From contig NZ_JAHHZN010000003.1 of NCBI RefSeq assembly GCF_018760735.1, forward strand, positions 1 through 64,000: DNA of 64,000 nt, written 5' to 3'. Below are positions 8,478 to 16,920 of the stretch, one piece after another (positions within the stretch are counted from its first letter, which is position 1; each line of letters starts with the position of its first letter). The notes under the pieces were generated by a model. It did not search any database, was not told the DNA's origin, and worked only from the letters and a program-made list of their open reading frames with translations. The translations under genes were made by a program, and so were the position numbers. Source of the DNA: Hymenobacter piscis (GTDB lineage: Bacteria; Bacteroidota; Bacteroidia; Cytophagales; Hymenobacteraceae).

Positions 8478-9044
8478 TTAGTTCAGGCGCGGGTCGGTGG
8501 GGTAGTTGGAGAGCATGCGGTAGCGGCCGCCTTTTTCCCGCAGGATGGCCTGCCAGAAGGCATCCGTAGTCAAAGTAAACACTTTCGCGGCAGCATTGGG
8601 GTGTACAATCCAGACATTTTCCCGCACTTCCTTCGCCAGCTGCCCCGCCGTCCAGCCCGAATAGCCCACGTACAGGCGCACGGCATCAGGGGAAAGCCGG
8701 CCCTGAAGGAGCTGGTCCAGCAGCTGGCCGAAGTCGCCGCCCCAGGCCACCGCCTCGCCCAGGGCCACGGCCTGGGGCAGGTCGGGGAGCCGGTGCAGGA
8801 AGTGCAGGGTGTCGGGCTGGACGGGGCCGCCGATGCCCAGGGGCAGGGCCGCGGCCAGCCCGTCCGCGCCGCCGGGCAGCTCCAGCACGTCGCTGAGCTG
8901 CAGGTTGGCGGGGCGGTTGAGCACCAGCCCGAACGAACCATCAGTCTCCGAGTGGGAGCAGAGCAGCACCACGGTGCGCTCGAAGTTCGGGTCGCCCAGA
9001 AAGGGCTGGGAAATGAGCAGACTACCAGGACGAAGACGCGGCAT
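8478..9044 (-). CDS. YqgE/AlgH family protein
   Basis: 188 residues, the usual length for this family. The N-terminal signature is intact: GSLLISQPFLGDPNFERTVVLLCSHSETDGSFGLVLNRP (shown here only as a description of the strand-helix block around residues 7-45). Later blocks such as GGPVQPDTLHFLH and YVGYSGWTAGQLAKEV also match YqgE. The biochemical role of this conserved cytoplasmic family is not settled. It is upstream of and probably co-transcribed with the DUF349 gene. Confidence 0.93.
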   Translation of the reverse strand: MPRLRPGSLLISQPFLGDPNFERTVVLLCSHSETDGSFGLVLNRPANLQLSDVLELPGGADGLAAALPLGIGGPVQPDTLHFLHRLPDLPQAVALGEAVAWGGDFGQLLDQLLQGRLSPDAVRLYVGYSGWTAGQLAKEVRENVWIVHPNAAAKVFTLTTDAFWQAILREKGGRYRMLSNYPTDPRLN

Positions 9045-9169
9045 GGGGAGTCGGGATTTAGTGAGCGAAGGGTAGGGCGGCGCGAAGGGCGGAACCCGCT
9101 GCCGCCGCAGGCCGGTTCCTGCCTACGTTGGACGGACCGAAACGGGTTCCCCGCCGACGGGCATTGTGC

Positions 9170-9177
9170 TACCTTTG
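9170..9177 (+). promoter_or_regulatory. Bacteroidota -7 box (TACCTTTG) for pdxH
   Basis: An exact match to TAnnTTTG, about 105 bases before the pdxH start, in the gap between divergent yqgE and pdxH. No convincing -33 TTG at the usual spacing is seen. Confidence 0.5.
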
Positions 9178-9283
9178 CCCGCGTGAGCTCCCCGCCATAA
9201 GTTGCCAGCAGGCGCACGTTGTGTAAACCAATCAGCCGGCGTATCGCTTGTAGGTGGCGACTCCTTTTAGCTCCATTCCGCTT

Positions 9284-9934
9284 ATGAACGACCAGCAACT
9301 GGCCGATTTGCGCCAGACCTATTCCCAGCGTACCCTCACCGAGGCCGACGTGCTGCCCGGGCCGGTGGCCCAGTTCCGGCGCTGGCTCGAGGAAGCCCTG
9401 GAAGCCCGCCTCGACGAGCCCACGGCCATGAACCTGGCCACCGTGGACGCGGCCGGCCAGCCCGCCGCCCGCATCGTGCTGCTCAAGGGCCTGCCTAATG
9501 ATGAAGGCTTCCTGTTTTTCACCAACTACGACTCGCGCAAGGGCCGGGAGCTGGCCACCAGTCCGCTGGCGGCCCTCACGTTTTTCTGGCCGGGGCTGGA
9601 GCGGCAGGTGCGCATTGAGGGCCGGGTGGAGAAAGTGCCCGAACCGGATTCCACCGCTTACTTCCAGAGCCGCCCGCGCAGCAGCCAGATCGGGGCCTGG
9701 GCCTCCCCCCAGAGCCAGCCCATTGCCAGCCGGGAGTTTCTCGAAGCCCGCGAGCAGGAGGTGGCCGCCCGCTTCGAGGGCCAGCAGCCGCTGCCGCGCC
9801 CCGAATTCTGGGGCGGCTACCTGCTGCGACCCCACCGGGTGGAGTTCTGGCAGGGCCGCCCCTCGCGCCTGCACGACCGCATCCTCTACGAGCACACCGC
9901 CGGCACCTGGAACCGCCATCGCCTGGCCCCCTGA
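9284..9934 (+). CDS. pdxH: pyridoxamine 5'-phosphate oxidase
   Basis: 216 residues. FMN-dependent oxidation of pyridoxamine- and pyridoxine-5'-phosphate to pyridoxal phosphate, the last step of vitamin B6 synthesis and salvage. Diagnostic blocks: [71 protein letters not shown] and the C-terminal [16 protein letters not shown], which holds the substrate-binding Arg/His. ATG 9284 is preferred over a GTG ten codons earlier because family proteins start just before the helix [12 protein letters not shown]. The enzyme supplies PLP to HisC among others. Cytosolic homodimer by family. Confidence 0.96.
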   Translation: MNDQQLADLRQTYSQRTLTEADVLPGPVAQFRRWLEEALEARLDEPTAMNLATVDAAGQPAARIVLLKGLPNDEGFLFFTNYDSRKGRELATSPLAALTFFWPGLERQVRIEGRVEKVPEPDSTAYFQSRPRSSQIGAWASPQSQPIASREFLEAREQEVAARFEGQQPLPRPEFWGGYLLRPHRVEFWQGRPSRLHDRILYEHTAGTWNRHRLAP

Positions 9935-9940
9935 CTTATT

Positions 9941-10075
9941 AGTGCCTAGTGGGTAGTGCATAGGACTTAGTTTTTTGACAGTGGGCAGAATATCACACCT
10001 CAAAGATTTTATGGACCTATACATCGCCCACTAGGCAGCAGCTTGCCAAGCACGAAGCACTACCTACTAAACACT
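9941..10075. repeat. inverted pair of short-unit arms (heptad-arm element)
   Basis: Two arms, AGTGCCTAGTGGGTAGTGC at the left and the complement of AGTGTTTAGTAGGTAGTGC at the right, match at 16 of 19 positions around a loop of about 97 nt. Units of about 7-8 bp (AGTGNNT, AGTGGGT) recur within each arm. The element fills the gap between pdxH and the DUF1015 gene. Confidence 0.6.
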
Positions 10076-10080
10076 ACATC

Positions 10081-11403
10081 TTGGCCGAAATTCAACCCCT
10101 GCGGGGCTGGCGCTACAGCCCTGCGCTAAGCCAGCAGATTGACCAGTACGTGTCGCCGCTCTTCGACGTGGTGTCGGCCCGGCAGCGGGAGGCGCTGTAT
10201 CAGAACGCGCTCAACAGCATCCACCTCTCGGTGCCCCGGGGCGAGGACCCGGCCGGCGCGGCCCGGGCGCGGCTGCAGCAGTGGCAGCAGCAAGGCATTC
10301 TGCAACTCGATGAGCTGCCGGGCATTTACGCCTACTACCAGTACTTCCGCTTGCCCGGCAGCTCCCGCGAGTTCTGCCGCAAGGGCTTCATGTGCCACAT
10401 CCGGGCCTACGACTGGGCCGAGAACGTGGTGCTGCGCCACGAAAACACGCTGCCCGCCGCCGTCAACGACCGGGCCGAGCTGCTGGCCCGCACCGAGTTC
10501 CAGACCAGCGCCACCCACGGCCTCTACCGCGACGAGGACTTCGAGCTGGAGGGCTACCTCGACGAGGCCATGCGCCACCCGCTCTACGAAACGGCGGAGG
10601 ACTACCAGGGCGCCCGCGACGTGCTGGCCGTGATTCAGGACGCGCGCATCATCCGGCGGTTTCAGCAGGTACTGGCCGCCCGGCAGGTGATTCTGGCCGA
10701 CGGCCACCACCGCTACGAGGGTTCCCTGGCCTACCGCCAGGCCCGGCGGGCGGCGGGCGGCGCTGCCTACACGGGCCGCGAAGCCTGGAACTTCCACCTG
10801 ATGTACCTGACCAACGCCGCCGCCGACGACCTGCGCATTCTGCCCACCCACCGCCTGCTGCTGGAGTTGCCCGGCATCAACAGCCCGGCCGAGCTGCTGG
10901 CCCGGCTGGAACCCTACTTCACGGTGCTCACGCTGGAGGACCCCTACGACCTGCCCGAACGCATTGCCGGCAAGCCCTGGGCCTTCGGACTCTACCTGGG
11001 CGAGGGCGAGGTGTACAAAATCCGCCTCCGCCCCGAAGTGCACGCCCAACTCGACTGGCTGACTACGCCTGAGGTGAAGGCCCTGGACCTGACGGTGCTG
11101 CACTACTTCGTGCTGGAGCGGGTGCTGGGCATCGTCGGGCCCGAGGCCCAGCGCCAGTGGCCCGGGGTGGCCTACGTGCGCAACTTCCCCGAGTGTCTCA
11201 CCCGCGTGGACCGGGGCGAGGCCCGGGCGGCCTTTATTACCAGTGAGGTGACGATGGCCGAGGTGGAGCGCGTGTGCCATTCCGGGGCCGTGATGCCGCC
11301 CAAATCCACCTTCTTCTTCCCCAAAACCATCGGAGGATTTCTGTTCAGCAGCATCCGCGAATCCGAAACCGAGGCCCCGTTCCTGTCCGTCTTTCACGTT
11401 TAA
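10081..11403 (+). CDS. DUF1015 family protein
   Basis: 440 residues. The family start (MAEIQPLRGWRYSP) aligns with a TTG codon, because no in-frame ATG lies nearby; TTG initiation is therefore inferred. The family hallmark ILADGHHRYEGSLAYR is present near residue 205, along with FYLGEG/VYKIRLRP-like blocks and the C-terminal PPKSTFFFPK. DUF1015 (SerK-like) proteins are cytosolic; some relatives are ADP- or ATP-dependent serine kinases and others are uncharacterised, so the activity here is open. It follows pdxH and precedes maf on the same strand. Confidence 0.88.
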   Translation: MAEIQPLRGWRYSPALSQQIDQYVSPLFDVVSARQREALYQNALNSIHLSVPRGEDPAGAARARLQQWQQQGILQLDELPGIYAYYQYFRLPGSSREFCRKGFMCHIRAYDWAENVVLRHENTLPAAVNDRAELLARTEFQTSATHGLYRDEDFELEGYLDEAMRHPLYETAEDYQGARDVLAVIQDARIIRRFQQVLAARQVILADGHHRYEGSLAYRQARRAAGGAAYTGREAWNFHLMYLTNAAADDLRILPTHRLLLELPGINSPAELLARLEPYFTVLTLEDPYDLPERIAGKPWAFGLYLGEGEVYKIRLRPEVHAQLDWLTTPEVKALDLTVLHYFVLERVLGIVGPEAQRQWPGVAYVRNFPECLTRVDRGEARAAFITSEVTMAEVERVCHSGAVMPPKSTFFFPKTIGGFLFSSIRESETEAPFLSVFHV

Positions 11404-11462
11404 ATCTGCCCGTCCGGCCCGACCCGCGGTGTTGCGCGCCGGGCCGGACGCTGCTGCCCGCT

Positions 11463-12074
11463 ATGTCGTTACCTGCTCCTGATCCGATACCCGGCCGGCC
11501 CCGGCTGGTGCTGGCCTCCGGCTCGCCCCGCCGCCGCCAGCTGCTCACCGACCTGGGCCTGCGCTACGAAGTGCGCCTGCGCGAAGTCGAGGAATCCTTT
11601 CCCGCCACCCTGCGCCGGGCCGAAGTAGCCGAATACCTGGCCGCCCACAAAGCCGCCGCCTACGCCCCCGACCTGGCCCCCGACGAGCTGGTCATCACGG
11701 CCGATACCATCGTGTGCCTCGACGACGACGTGCTCAACAAGCCCGCCGACGAGGCCGAGGCCGTGGCCATGCTCCAGCGCCTGCAGGGCCGCGCCCACGA
11801 GGTGTATACCGGCGTGTGCCTGCGCTGCGCCGACGGCCGCCAGGTGATATTTTCCGACGAAACCCGGGTGCACTTCCGCCCGCTCACGGAATCCGAAATC
11901 ACGCACTACGTCCGCCAGTACCAGCCGCTCGACAAGGCCGGGGCCTACGGCGCCCAGGACTGGATCGGGATGGTGGCCGTCACGCGGCTGGAAGGTTCCT
12001 ACTTCAACGTGATGGGCCTGCCCGTGCACCGCGTGTGGGAAGAGCTGGCCAGACTGGGCGCCGTGGGCGTGTAG
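11463..12074 (+). CDS. maf: Maf-type nucleotide pyrophosphatase
   Basis: 203 residues. Maf proteins hydrolyse non-canonical or modified nucleoside triphosphates (dTTP/UTP, m7GTP-type) to monophosphates and influence septation. Visible family motifs are LASGSPRRRQLLTDLG at the N-terminus, the acidic VITADTIVCLDDDVLNKP, and the C-terminal KAGAYGAQDWIGMVAVTRLEGSYFNVMGLP. ATG 11463 puts the LASGSPRR block at residue ~17, as expected. It lies 59 bases after the DUF1015 gene, probably in one transcript, and is closed by a strong terminator. Confidence 0.95.
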   Translation: MSLPAPDPIPGRPRLVLASGSPRRRQLLTDLGLRYEVRLREVEESFPATLRRAEVAEYLAAHKAAAYAPDLAPDELVITADTIVCLDDDVLNKPADEAEAVAMLQRLQGRAHEVYTGVCLRCADGRQVIFSDETRVHFRPLTESEITHYVRQYQPLDKAGAYGAQDWIGMVAVTRLEGSYFNVMGLPVHRVWEELARLGAVGV

Positions 12075-12095
12075 CTTCTCGGGCGTACCAAAACA

Positions 12096-12140
12096 CCCCA
12101 GCCCGTCGTTGTGAGCGGTACTCAGTACGACGGGCTGGGG
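12096..12140. terminator. bidirectional hairpin terminator
   Basis: A perfect 14-bp GC-rich stem (CCCCAGCCCGTCGT with complement) between the convergent maf and DUF4259 genes, with an A-run before it and a short T-run after. Confidence 0.75.
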
Positions 12141-12161
12141 CGTTATCGGGTCAGGCGGGTT

Positions 12162-12563
12162 TTATTCGGCGCTGAGGCGCTGCAGCAAATCCTGCTGCAC
12201 GGCCCGCCACTGGGCGAGCTGGCCCGAGGCCTGCCACAGCTCCTGCAGTTCCGACTTGGCGGACTGACCCAGCGCCGCCTGCACGGCCCGGCGGGCCAGG
12301 TCCGGGAGCTCGTCCTCGTCGCTCACGTCCAGCTCGTCGGTGGGGGCCAGCAGCTCGGGCGGAAAGGCCGGGGCGGGGCTGCCCCGCCAGGCGGCCACGA
12401 TTTCGGCGGCGGCCAGGGCGGCGGCGGCGGCATCGCGCTCCAGGTAGCCTTCTTCTTCGGCGGCCGTTACCAGCACTTCTAGCAGCTGAACCTCACTCGG
12501 GTCGTCGGCAAAGTCAGCCAGAAAATCGGCCGCGTCATCGTTATCAAAGTTGTGCAAAGCCAT
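12162..12563 (-). CDS. DUF4259 family protein
   Basis: 133 residues, acidic. The N-terminal FDNDDAADFLADF and the alanine-rich AAAALAAAEIVAAWRGSP block match the DUF4259 pattern as I recall it, a small helical family without known function, often found alone. No membrane segment or signal peptide is present. It has its own upstream -7 box and ends at a bidirectional terminator, so it is probably monocistronic. Confidence 0.8.
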   Translation of the reverse strand: MALHNFDNDDAADFLADFADDPSEVQLLEVLVTAAEEEGYLERDAAAAALAAAEIVAAWRGSPAPAFPPELLAPTDELDVSDEDELPDLARRAVQAALGQSAKSELQELWQASGQLAQWRAVQQDLLQRLSAE

Positions 12564-12621
12564 CGGCGGGTTGGGGTTGGGGGAGTTGGCCGGGGTTCAG
12601 AACAAGAAGCCCCCAGCCCCG

Positions 12622-12629
12622 CAAAGGTA
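12622..12629 (-). promoter_or_regulatory. Bacteroidota -7 box (TACCTTTG) for the DUF4259 gene
   Basis: A TAnnTTTG match on the minus strand about 60 bases before the start codon. Confidence 0.5.
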
Positions 12630-12664
12630 ACAGTTCCCACTCCCAGGAGCCGCCCGCCGTATTT

Positions 12665-12720
12665 TACTCACTACTCACTACTCACTACTCACTACTCACT
12701 ACTCACTACTCACTACTCAC
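12665..12720. repeat. eight perfect tandem copies of a 7-bp unit
   Basis: The unit TACTCAC is repeated exactly eight times (56 bp). The last copy contains the TAG stop codon of the flavin reductase gene on the minus strand, and the last two sense codons are also partly made of repeat. No opposing arm is present here. The unit is one base away, after rotation, from the 7-bp unit before the DinB-type gene near 51.7 kb. Confidence 0.97.
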
Positions 12721-13366
12721 CGTCAAGCGAGAGCTCGGGCAGGGGCTGCCCGGGGCGGGCGTAGCCGTAGCGGGCCACGGGGCGGGCCGCGTAGTACGTA
12801 TCGAGGCCACTCAGGGCCACGGTGCCGGCGGCGGCCAGGTCCAGGGAACCATCAGGGCGCAGCACGCCGGGCGTATCGGGCAGGTAGACGTGTTCCACCT
12901 GGCCGATGACGAGGACCGTACCGTTGGCCTCGATGGGCACGTGCTGAAGAAGGCGCAGCCCTATTTTTATCGGGCTTTCCAGTACATATGGCGCTGGGAA
13001 GCCATCGAGAAACTCTTCCGTCAGGCCGGTTGCTGCAAACTCGGAAACTTCCCGCGGATAATTGGCGGAGGTCAGGTGGGCGGCGGCGGCTATGTCGGTG
13101 TGCACGTGGTTAAGCGTGTAGGTGCCGCCGGCCCGGATGTTGTCGTAGGAGTGGCGCTCTACCGAGGGCGGGCGCATCACCAGGCCCAGCAGGGGTGGGT
13201 TGGAGCCCAGGTGCACCACCGAGCTGATAACCGCCAGGTTGGTCTGGCCCGAGGCGGCCACAGTGCCCAGTAGGTTGACGGGTTTGAAGCCGGTAATGGC
13301 ATTGATGAGGTTGAGCCGGTACACTTTCTCCAACTGGTGGATATGCTCGGCGCTGAAATGAGGCAT
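12713..13366 (-). CDS. flavin reductase-like FMN-binding protein
   Basis: 217 residues from ATG 13366, where the family start (MPHFSAEHIHQLEKVYRLNLINAI) lies; the 25 codons upstream are Cys/Phe-rich and look non-coding. The split-barrel flavin-binding fold is indicated by KPVNLLGTVAASGQTNLAVIS, NPPLLGLVMRPPSVERHSYDNI and GGTYTLNHV. Proteins of this kind bind FMN and may reduce it with NAD(P)H or act on small molecules; the substrate is not predictable. The stop codon lies within a 7-bp tandem repeat. Confidence 0.88.
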   Translation of the reverse strand: MPHFSAEHIHQLEKVYRLNLINAITGFKPVNLLGTVAASGQTNLAVISSVVHLGSNPPLLGLVMRPPSVERHSYDNIRAGGTYTLNHVHTDIAAAAHLTSANYPREVSEFAATGLTEEFLDGFPAPYVLESPIKIGLRLLQHVPIEANGTVLVIGQVEHVYLPDTPGVLRPDGSLDLAAAGTVALSGLDTYYAARPVARYGYARPGQPLPELSLDGE

Positions 13367-13441
13367 AAAAAAACGGAGGTGACAACAGGTAGAATAGCAC
13401 AACCCATAGCATGTGGAAAAGTTGTGAAATGAAAATAGCAT

Positions 13442-13502
13442 TAAATAAAACGGGTTTCTCCTTTCAATTAATTTAATTGAAAGGAGAAACCCGTTTTATT
13501 TA
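13442..13502. terminator. 30-bp perfect palindromic hairpin
   Basis: Arms of 30 bases (TAAATAAAACGGGTTTCTCC plus TTTCAATTAA, and their complement) are separated by a single T, so nearly the whole 61 bases is a palindrome. It lies 16 bases past the fasciclin stop codon. Both flanks are A/T-rich, giving a T-run on either strand, so it should terminate in both directions. Confidence 0.85.
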
Positions 13503-13518
13503 GAACGTTGCTGCCGTA

Positions 13519-14091
13519 CTAGGGCATCAACACGCTGTTTATTACGTGAATGACGCCGTTGCTTTGCATGACATCGTAAGTTGAAATCGTAGCCAGGTTG
13601 CCTTTCTCGTCCTGCAGTACAATATTTTTCGGGCCGTTCATCATGGCCTTCAGAGTGCCGCCACTAACGGTCTTGAGCGTAGCCGTGCCTTTGCCGGCTT
13701 TGATGGCGGCCATAATTTTGTCCGCCGTCATGTTGCCGGCTACCACATGGTAGGTCAGAATGCTGGTGAGCGTGGCTTTGTTTTCCGGTTTAACCAACGT
13801 TTCTACGGTGCCGGCGGGCAGGGCGTTGAAAGCGGCATTCGTGGGGGCAAACACTGTAAATGTGCCTTTGCCTGCCAGGGTTTCCACCAGGCCGGCCGCT
13901 TTTACGGCGGCTACCAGGGTGGTGTGGTCGGCCGAATTAACCGCGTTTTCCACAATGTTTTTATTCGGGTACATGGCTTGTCCACCCACCGTAACGGTGC
14001 CGGGAGTCATCTTGGCCTGGGCCGAAACGGAAGTAGCAGATGCGGCGCTGAATAAGGCAAGGAAGGCGAGGGAAAACAAATGCTTTTTCAT
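13519..14091 (-). CDS. secreted fasciclin-domain protein
   Basis: 190 residues from ATG 14091, which begins a standard signal peptide (MKKHLFSLAFLALFSAASA). A single FAS1 domain follows: ADHTTLVAAVKAAGLVETL, then the hallmark GTFTVFAPTNAAFNALP, ILTYHVVAGNMTADKI, and the C-terminal SNGVIHVINSVLMP. FAS1 proteins of Bacteroidota are extracytoplasmic and linked to adhesion or matrix; the ligand is unknown. It is monocistronic with a very strong terminator. Confidence 0.95.
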   Translation of the reverse strand: MKKHLFSLAFLALFSAASATSVSAQAKMTPGTVTVGGQAMYPNKNIVENAVNSADHTTLVAAVKAAGLVETLAGKGTFTVFAPTNAAFNALPAGTVETLVKPENKATLTSILTYHVVAGNMTADKIMAAIKAGKGTATLKTVSGGTLKAMMNGPKNIVLQDEKGNLATISTYDVMQSNGVIHVINSVLMP

Positions 14092-14315
14092 CAGGATTCG
14101 GGGGATTTGAAGGAGGATTTTGAATTTATTTCCCTCACTTACGCCCCATGTTCCCTGTTGGATTGACCCCGGTAATAAAAACAACGGATCCGGTCCTGCT
14201 GGCTATGGGCAACAACCTGATGATGCGTGCATTCTGTGGCTAAAAAAAGACAGCAGAAATAATTAAAAAAACAGGAAATGATGCTGAAGATATCCGGTTA
14301 TTCCTGGCCATTTTG

Positions 14316-15746
14316 TCAGCTGTTTTCAAACAAGGCCGCCGCCAGCTGAGCATCCTGGTGGTAAACATCGGGCAGGAATACCAGCCGTCCGTTGTCGGTT
14401 TCGCAGGTGTAGTAGCGCAGGTAAATCGGGAGGCTGCGCTGTAACCGGAATGTCTGCTTCTCGTGGGCCTTTACCCGCTGGTAGAGGCCCACGAGCTCCC
14501 GGGCCCGGCCTTCGCGGCGCAGCAGGTAATCGGCGAGCTTAAACGGGTTTTCTACCCGCACGCACCCGTGGCTCAGGGCCCGGTCCGCCAGGCGGAAAGC
14601 TGCGCGGGCGGGCGTATCGTGCAGAAATACGGTGTGTTGGTTGGGAAAGTAGAACACCACATTACCCAGGGCATTAAAGGAGCCGGCCCGTTGCCGGATA
14701 GCATAGACGAAGGTTTCCGGGGTAATCTTTTTCCAGTTAATGTGCCAGGGGTTTACCGGGCGGTTACGGCCGTCGTAGAGGCGGTAGTGGTGGTCGGAGA
14801 GGTAGCCCGGGTCGCGCCGGAGTTCGGGCAGAAACTCGCGTACGGCAATGCTGTAGGGTACGCGCCACTCCGGCGCCACCACAAACACCACCACCTCGCT
14901 GCTGAGTACGGGCGTCGGAAACTCCGGCTTGCCCACAATTACCCGGTGGGTCAGCACCACCCGCCCGTCGCGCACGAGCTGCAGCCGGTAGGCGGGAATA
15001 TTAACGACGGCGTACTCCGAGTCGGCGGGAGCACTCCAGCGCAGGCGCTCCAGGTTCAGGGCCACGCGCCGGAAGCCGGCCGTGGTATCCTGCATAAGCC
15101 GGGCTGAATCGAGCGGGGACTGATGCAGGGCCTGCACCCAGGCCGACTGAAGCAGGCGGTAGGCGCGGGCAGTGGGCTGGTTGCGCAGCAGGGCCGGCGC
15201 CAGGTCGGGGGCCGCCAGGGCCGCGTGCAGCAGGTCGGCGGTGGCCTGCGCCGTCAGGCTGTCGGCCGTGGGGCGAGGCGTGAGCGTATGGGCTGTGAGC
15301 AGGCCGTAGCGCAGCTCGTGCAGGTACTGCAGCAGGGCATCGGTGAGATGAAGCTCCGCCCGGGCTAGGTCGGCGGCCGGCACGGGTACCTGGGCCGGCA
15401 GATCGGTGAAAGGCGGCCGGCTATAACGGGCCGGGTCGAGGCCGACGTCGGCTGAACGATGCAGCAGCGCCAGTGCTTCCCGGGCCCGGGGCGTCCAGCC
15501 TGAATCGGCTACCCAATACGTGGTCGACTCGTGCTGGCGGTAGAACGCCCGGACGGTAGCTTCGGCCCGCAGGCCCAGGCCCTCGTACCGGGCCACTGCC
15601 TCCGCGCTGGCGTCCAGCAGCTGACGCAACTCGGCCCGGGCGCCGGTGGGCGTTGGGGCGGCCGGACCCCCGGCGGCGGCTCCCGGGCTCAAGGACAAGG
15701 CCAGCGCCAGGAAAACCAGCTGGGTAATCCTTCTGATGCGGTTCAT
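14316..15746 (-). CDS. L,D-transpeptidase (YkuD/YcbB type)
   Basis: 476 residues with a signal peptide (TQLVFLALALSLSPGAAA). Order of parts: a helical scaffold domain (about residues 40-240, with WVADSGWTPRAREALALL), then the YkuD catalytic domain starting at YAVVNIPAYRLQLVRDGRVV and reaching the active-site motif SHGCVRVENP, with Ser392 and the nucleophile Cys395. Large proteins of this layout act in the periplasm and make 3-3 crosslinks in peptidoglycan or attach proteins to it. There is no obvious operon partner. A putative peptidoglycan-binding region would lie in the helical part, but I cannot delimit it. Confidence 0.93.
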   Translation of the reverse strand: MNRIRRITQLVFLALALSLSPGAAAGGPAAPTPTGARAELRQLLDASAEAVARYEGLGLRAEATVRAFYRQHESTTYWVADSGWTPRAREALALLHRSADVGLDPARYSRPPFTDLPAQVPVPAADLARAELHLTDALLQYLHELRYGLLTAHTLTPRPTADSLTAQATADLLHAALAAPDLAPALLRNQPTARAYRLLQSAWVQALHQSPLDSARLMQDTTAGFRRVALNLERLRWSAPADSEYAVVNIPAYRLQLVRDGRVVLTHRVIVGKPEFPTPVLSSEVVVFVVAPEWRVPYSIAVREFLPELRRDPGYLSDHHYRLYDGRNRPVNPWHINWKKITPETFVYAIRQRAGSFNALGNVVFYFPNQHTVFLHDTPARAAFRLADRALSHGCVRVENPFKLADYLLRREGRARELVGLYQRVKAHEKQTFRLQRSLPIYLRYYTCETDNGRLVFLPDVYHQDAQLAAALFENS

Positions 15747-15928
15747 GCCGGCTGGGAAAGAAGATGACCGAACCCGGGCCCGCTGTAGAGATGGGCCCGG
15801 CCCCCAAGCCGGCAGGTGGTACCCGCTGGCTCAGGGCTACTTCTATAAGTTCAGCAGAAAAATCGATTTATCCTATTGGCATAGCCGGCACGGGTTCCGT
15901 TGGCCAGGCCGACTCTTGCTGGCCGGAC

Positions 15929-16381
15929 TTACTTCAGGCGGGCATCAAAGGGGTGAGGCTCCACGCTCAGCACCCGCAGGAGTCGGTTGTGGTCGGGGTG
16001 CAGGGGGTTGAGCAGGTAGTTCCACTCGTCGGGAGCGTGGGCCGAGGACACGCGCAGGATCCAGTACCGGCCCTCGGCCAGCCAGGCGGCGCCCAGTTCG
16101 GCCAGTACGGCCGGGTAGGGGACCTGCTGCCAGTTGGCCGGCAAATCGGCCGGACGGTACTGCAGGTAGGGCGTGTCGTCGGGGATTTCCAGCGTGAGGG
16201 CGAAATACTTGCGCGGCAGCACCGGCGAATTAGCCAGCACCTCCAGCTTGGCCAGCGACAAATGCTCGGCCGTGTACAGAATCTGGCTCCCGATGCGGTG
16301 CCACCGCCCCCCGTAATACAACCCGCCCTGCCCCGACGTATCCGCTATATAAGGCGCTTTGCCCAGCCGGTAAAGTTTCAT
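15929..16381 (-). CDS. RES-domain toxin
   Basis: 150 residues, the full length of a RES domain. Characteristic blocks are YRLGKAPYIADTSGQGG, YYGGRWHRIGSQILYTAEHLSLAKLEVLA (the Arg and Glu positions; described here as residues ~23-50) and ILRVSSAHAPDEWNYLLNP, which carries the Ser. RES toxins degrade NAD+ and arrest growth. The cognate Xre/ParS-type antitoxin gene lies directly upstream on the same strand, 70 bases away. The wide gap is unusual for this pair and contains a short-unit repeat. Confidence 0.9.
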   Translation of the reverse strand: MKLYRLGKAPYIADTSGQGGLYYGGRWHRIGSQILYTAEHLSLAKLEVLANSPVLPRKYFALTLEIPDDTPYLQYRPADLPANWQQVPYPAVLAELGAAWLAEGRYWILRVSSAHAPDEWNYLLNPLHPDHNRLLRVLSVEPHPFDARLK

Positions 16382-16383
16382 GT

Positions 16384-16450
16384 TTGAGGAGTCAGGAGTG
16401 ACGGAGAGAGGAGTTAGAATTCGGAATTGGTGCTCCCGGCTCCTGGCTTC
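16384..16450. repeat. short-unit repeat between antitoxin and toxin genes
   Basis: Left part GGAGTCAGGAGTGACGGAG-like, with units of about 7 bp (GGAGTNA, GGAGTTA, GGAATTG), faces the complement of GAAGCCAGGAGCCGGGAG at the right. The stop codon of the antitoxin abuts the right arm. Arm matching is imperfect, so this is a weaker member of the heptad-arm set. Confidence 0.45.
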
Positions 16451-16451
16451 T

Positions 16452-16904
16452 TCAGGAGAAGTGTCCGTGTTCGATGCGGCCGAGTACGTCCTGAACCTGG
16501 GCGCGCCCGATAACCGAGTGCAGCAGGTGCTTGGGTTTTTGCCCCCCGAGGGCTGGAATGGGGGAGTTGAGCCAGAAATGCAGCTCCTGCTCGTCCTCGA
16601 ACACCTCCATGCCCTTGGCCAGCACGGCCGAGAGCTGAATGGCTTTTTCGCCTTCGTCGAGGGTGAGGGGCTTGCGGGTTTGCTCGCGCCGGGTCAGGGT
16701 GCTTTCCGATACGCCCAGCACGGCACTCATTTCCCGGTTGGAAAAGCCCAGGTGACGCTGCAGGGCCCGCACAGCCTGCACCGAAATGCCCTTGATGGCC
16801 ACGGCCAGCAGATCCATCTCGTTGCGCACGAGCTGGGGAATCACGGCCGGGCCGCCCATCAACTCCACCATGCTGGCGACGGAAGTGTTACGAACAGTTG
16901 TCAT
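16452..16904 (-). CDS. Xre/MbcA/ParS-type antitoxin
   Basis: 150 residues. The central part contains a helix-turn-helix (AVRALQRHLGFSNREMSAVLGVSESTLTRR) followed by the C-terminal toxin-binding domain (DUF2384/MbcA-ParS-like) with LTLDEGEKAIQLSAVLAKGMEVFEDEQELHFWLNSPIPALGG-type sequence around residues 78-120. It should neutralise the RES toxin encoded next and repress its own promoter. A CGTCA/TGACG palindrome lies 17 bases before the start codon as a candidate operator. Confidence 0.9.
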   Translation of the reverse strand: MTTVRNTSVASMVELMGGPAVIPQLVRNEMDLLAVAIKGISVQAVRALQRHLGFSNREMSAVLGVSESTLTRREQTRKPLTLDEGEKAIQLSAVLAKGMEVFEDEQELHFWLNSPIPALGGQKPKHLLHSVIGRAQVQDVLGRIEHGHFS

Positions 16905-16920
16905 TTGCGGAAATTTTACG

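Noticed and set aside
6085..8481. Very long open frame on the plus strand opposite the DUF349 gene
   Set aside because: High GC leaves antisense frames open. The minus strand has recognisable DUF349 repeats and the plus-strand translation is a low-complexity Leu/Gly/Ala mixture.
8570..10024. 484-codon minus frame across yqgE and pdxH
   Set aside because: It overlaps two well-supported genes and has no recognisable protein features.
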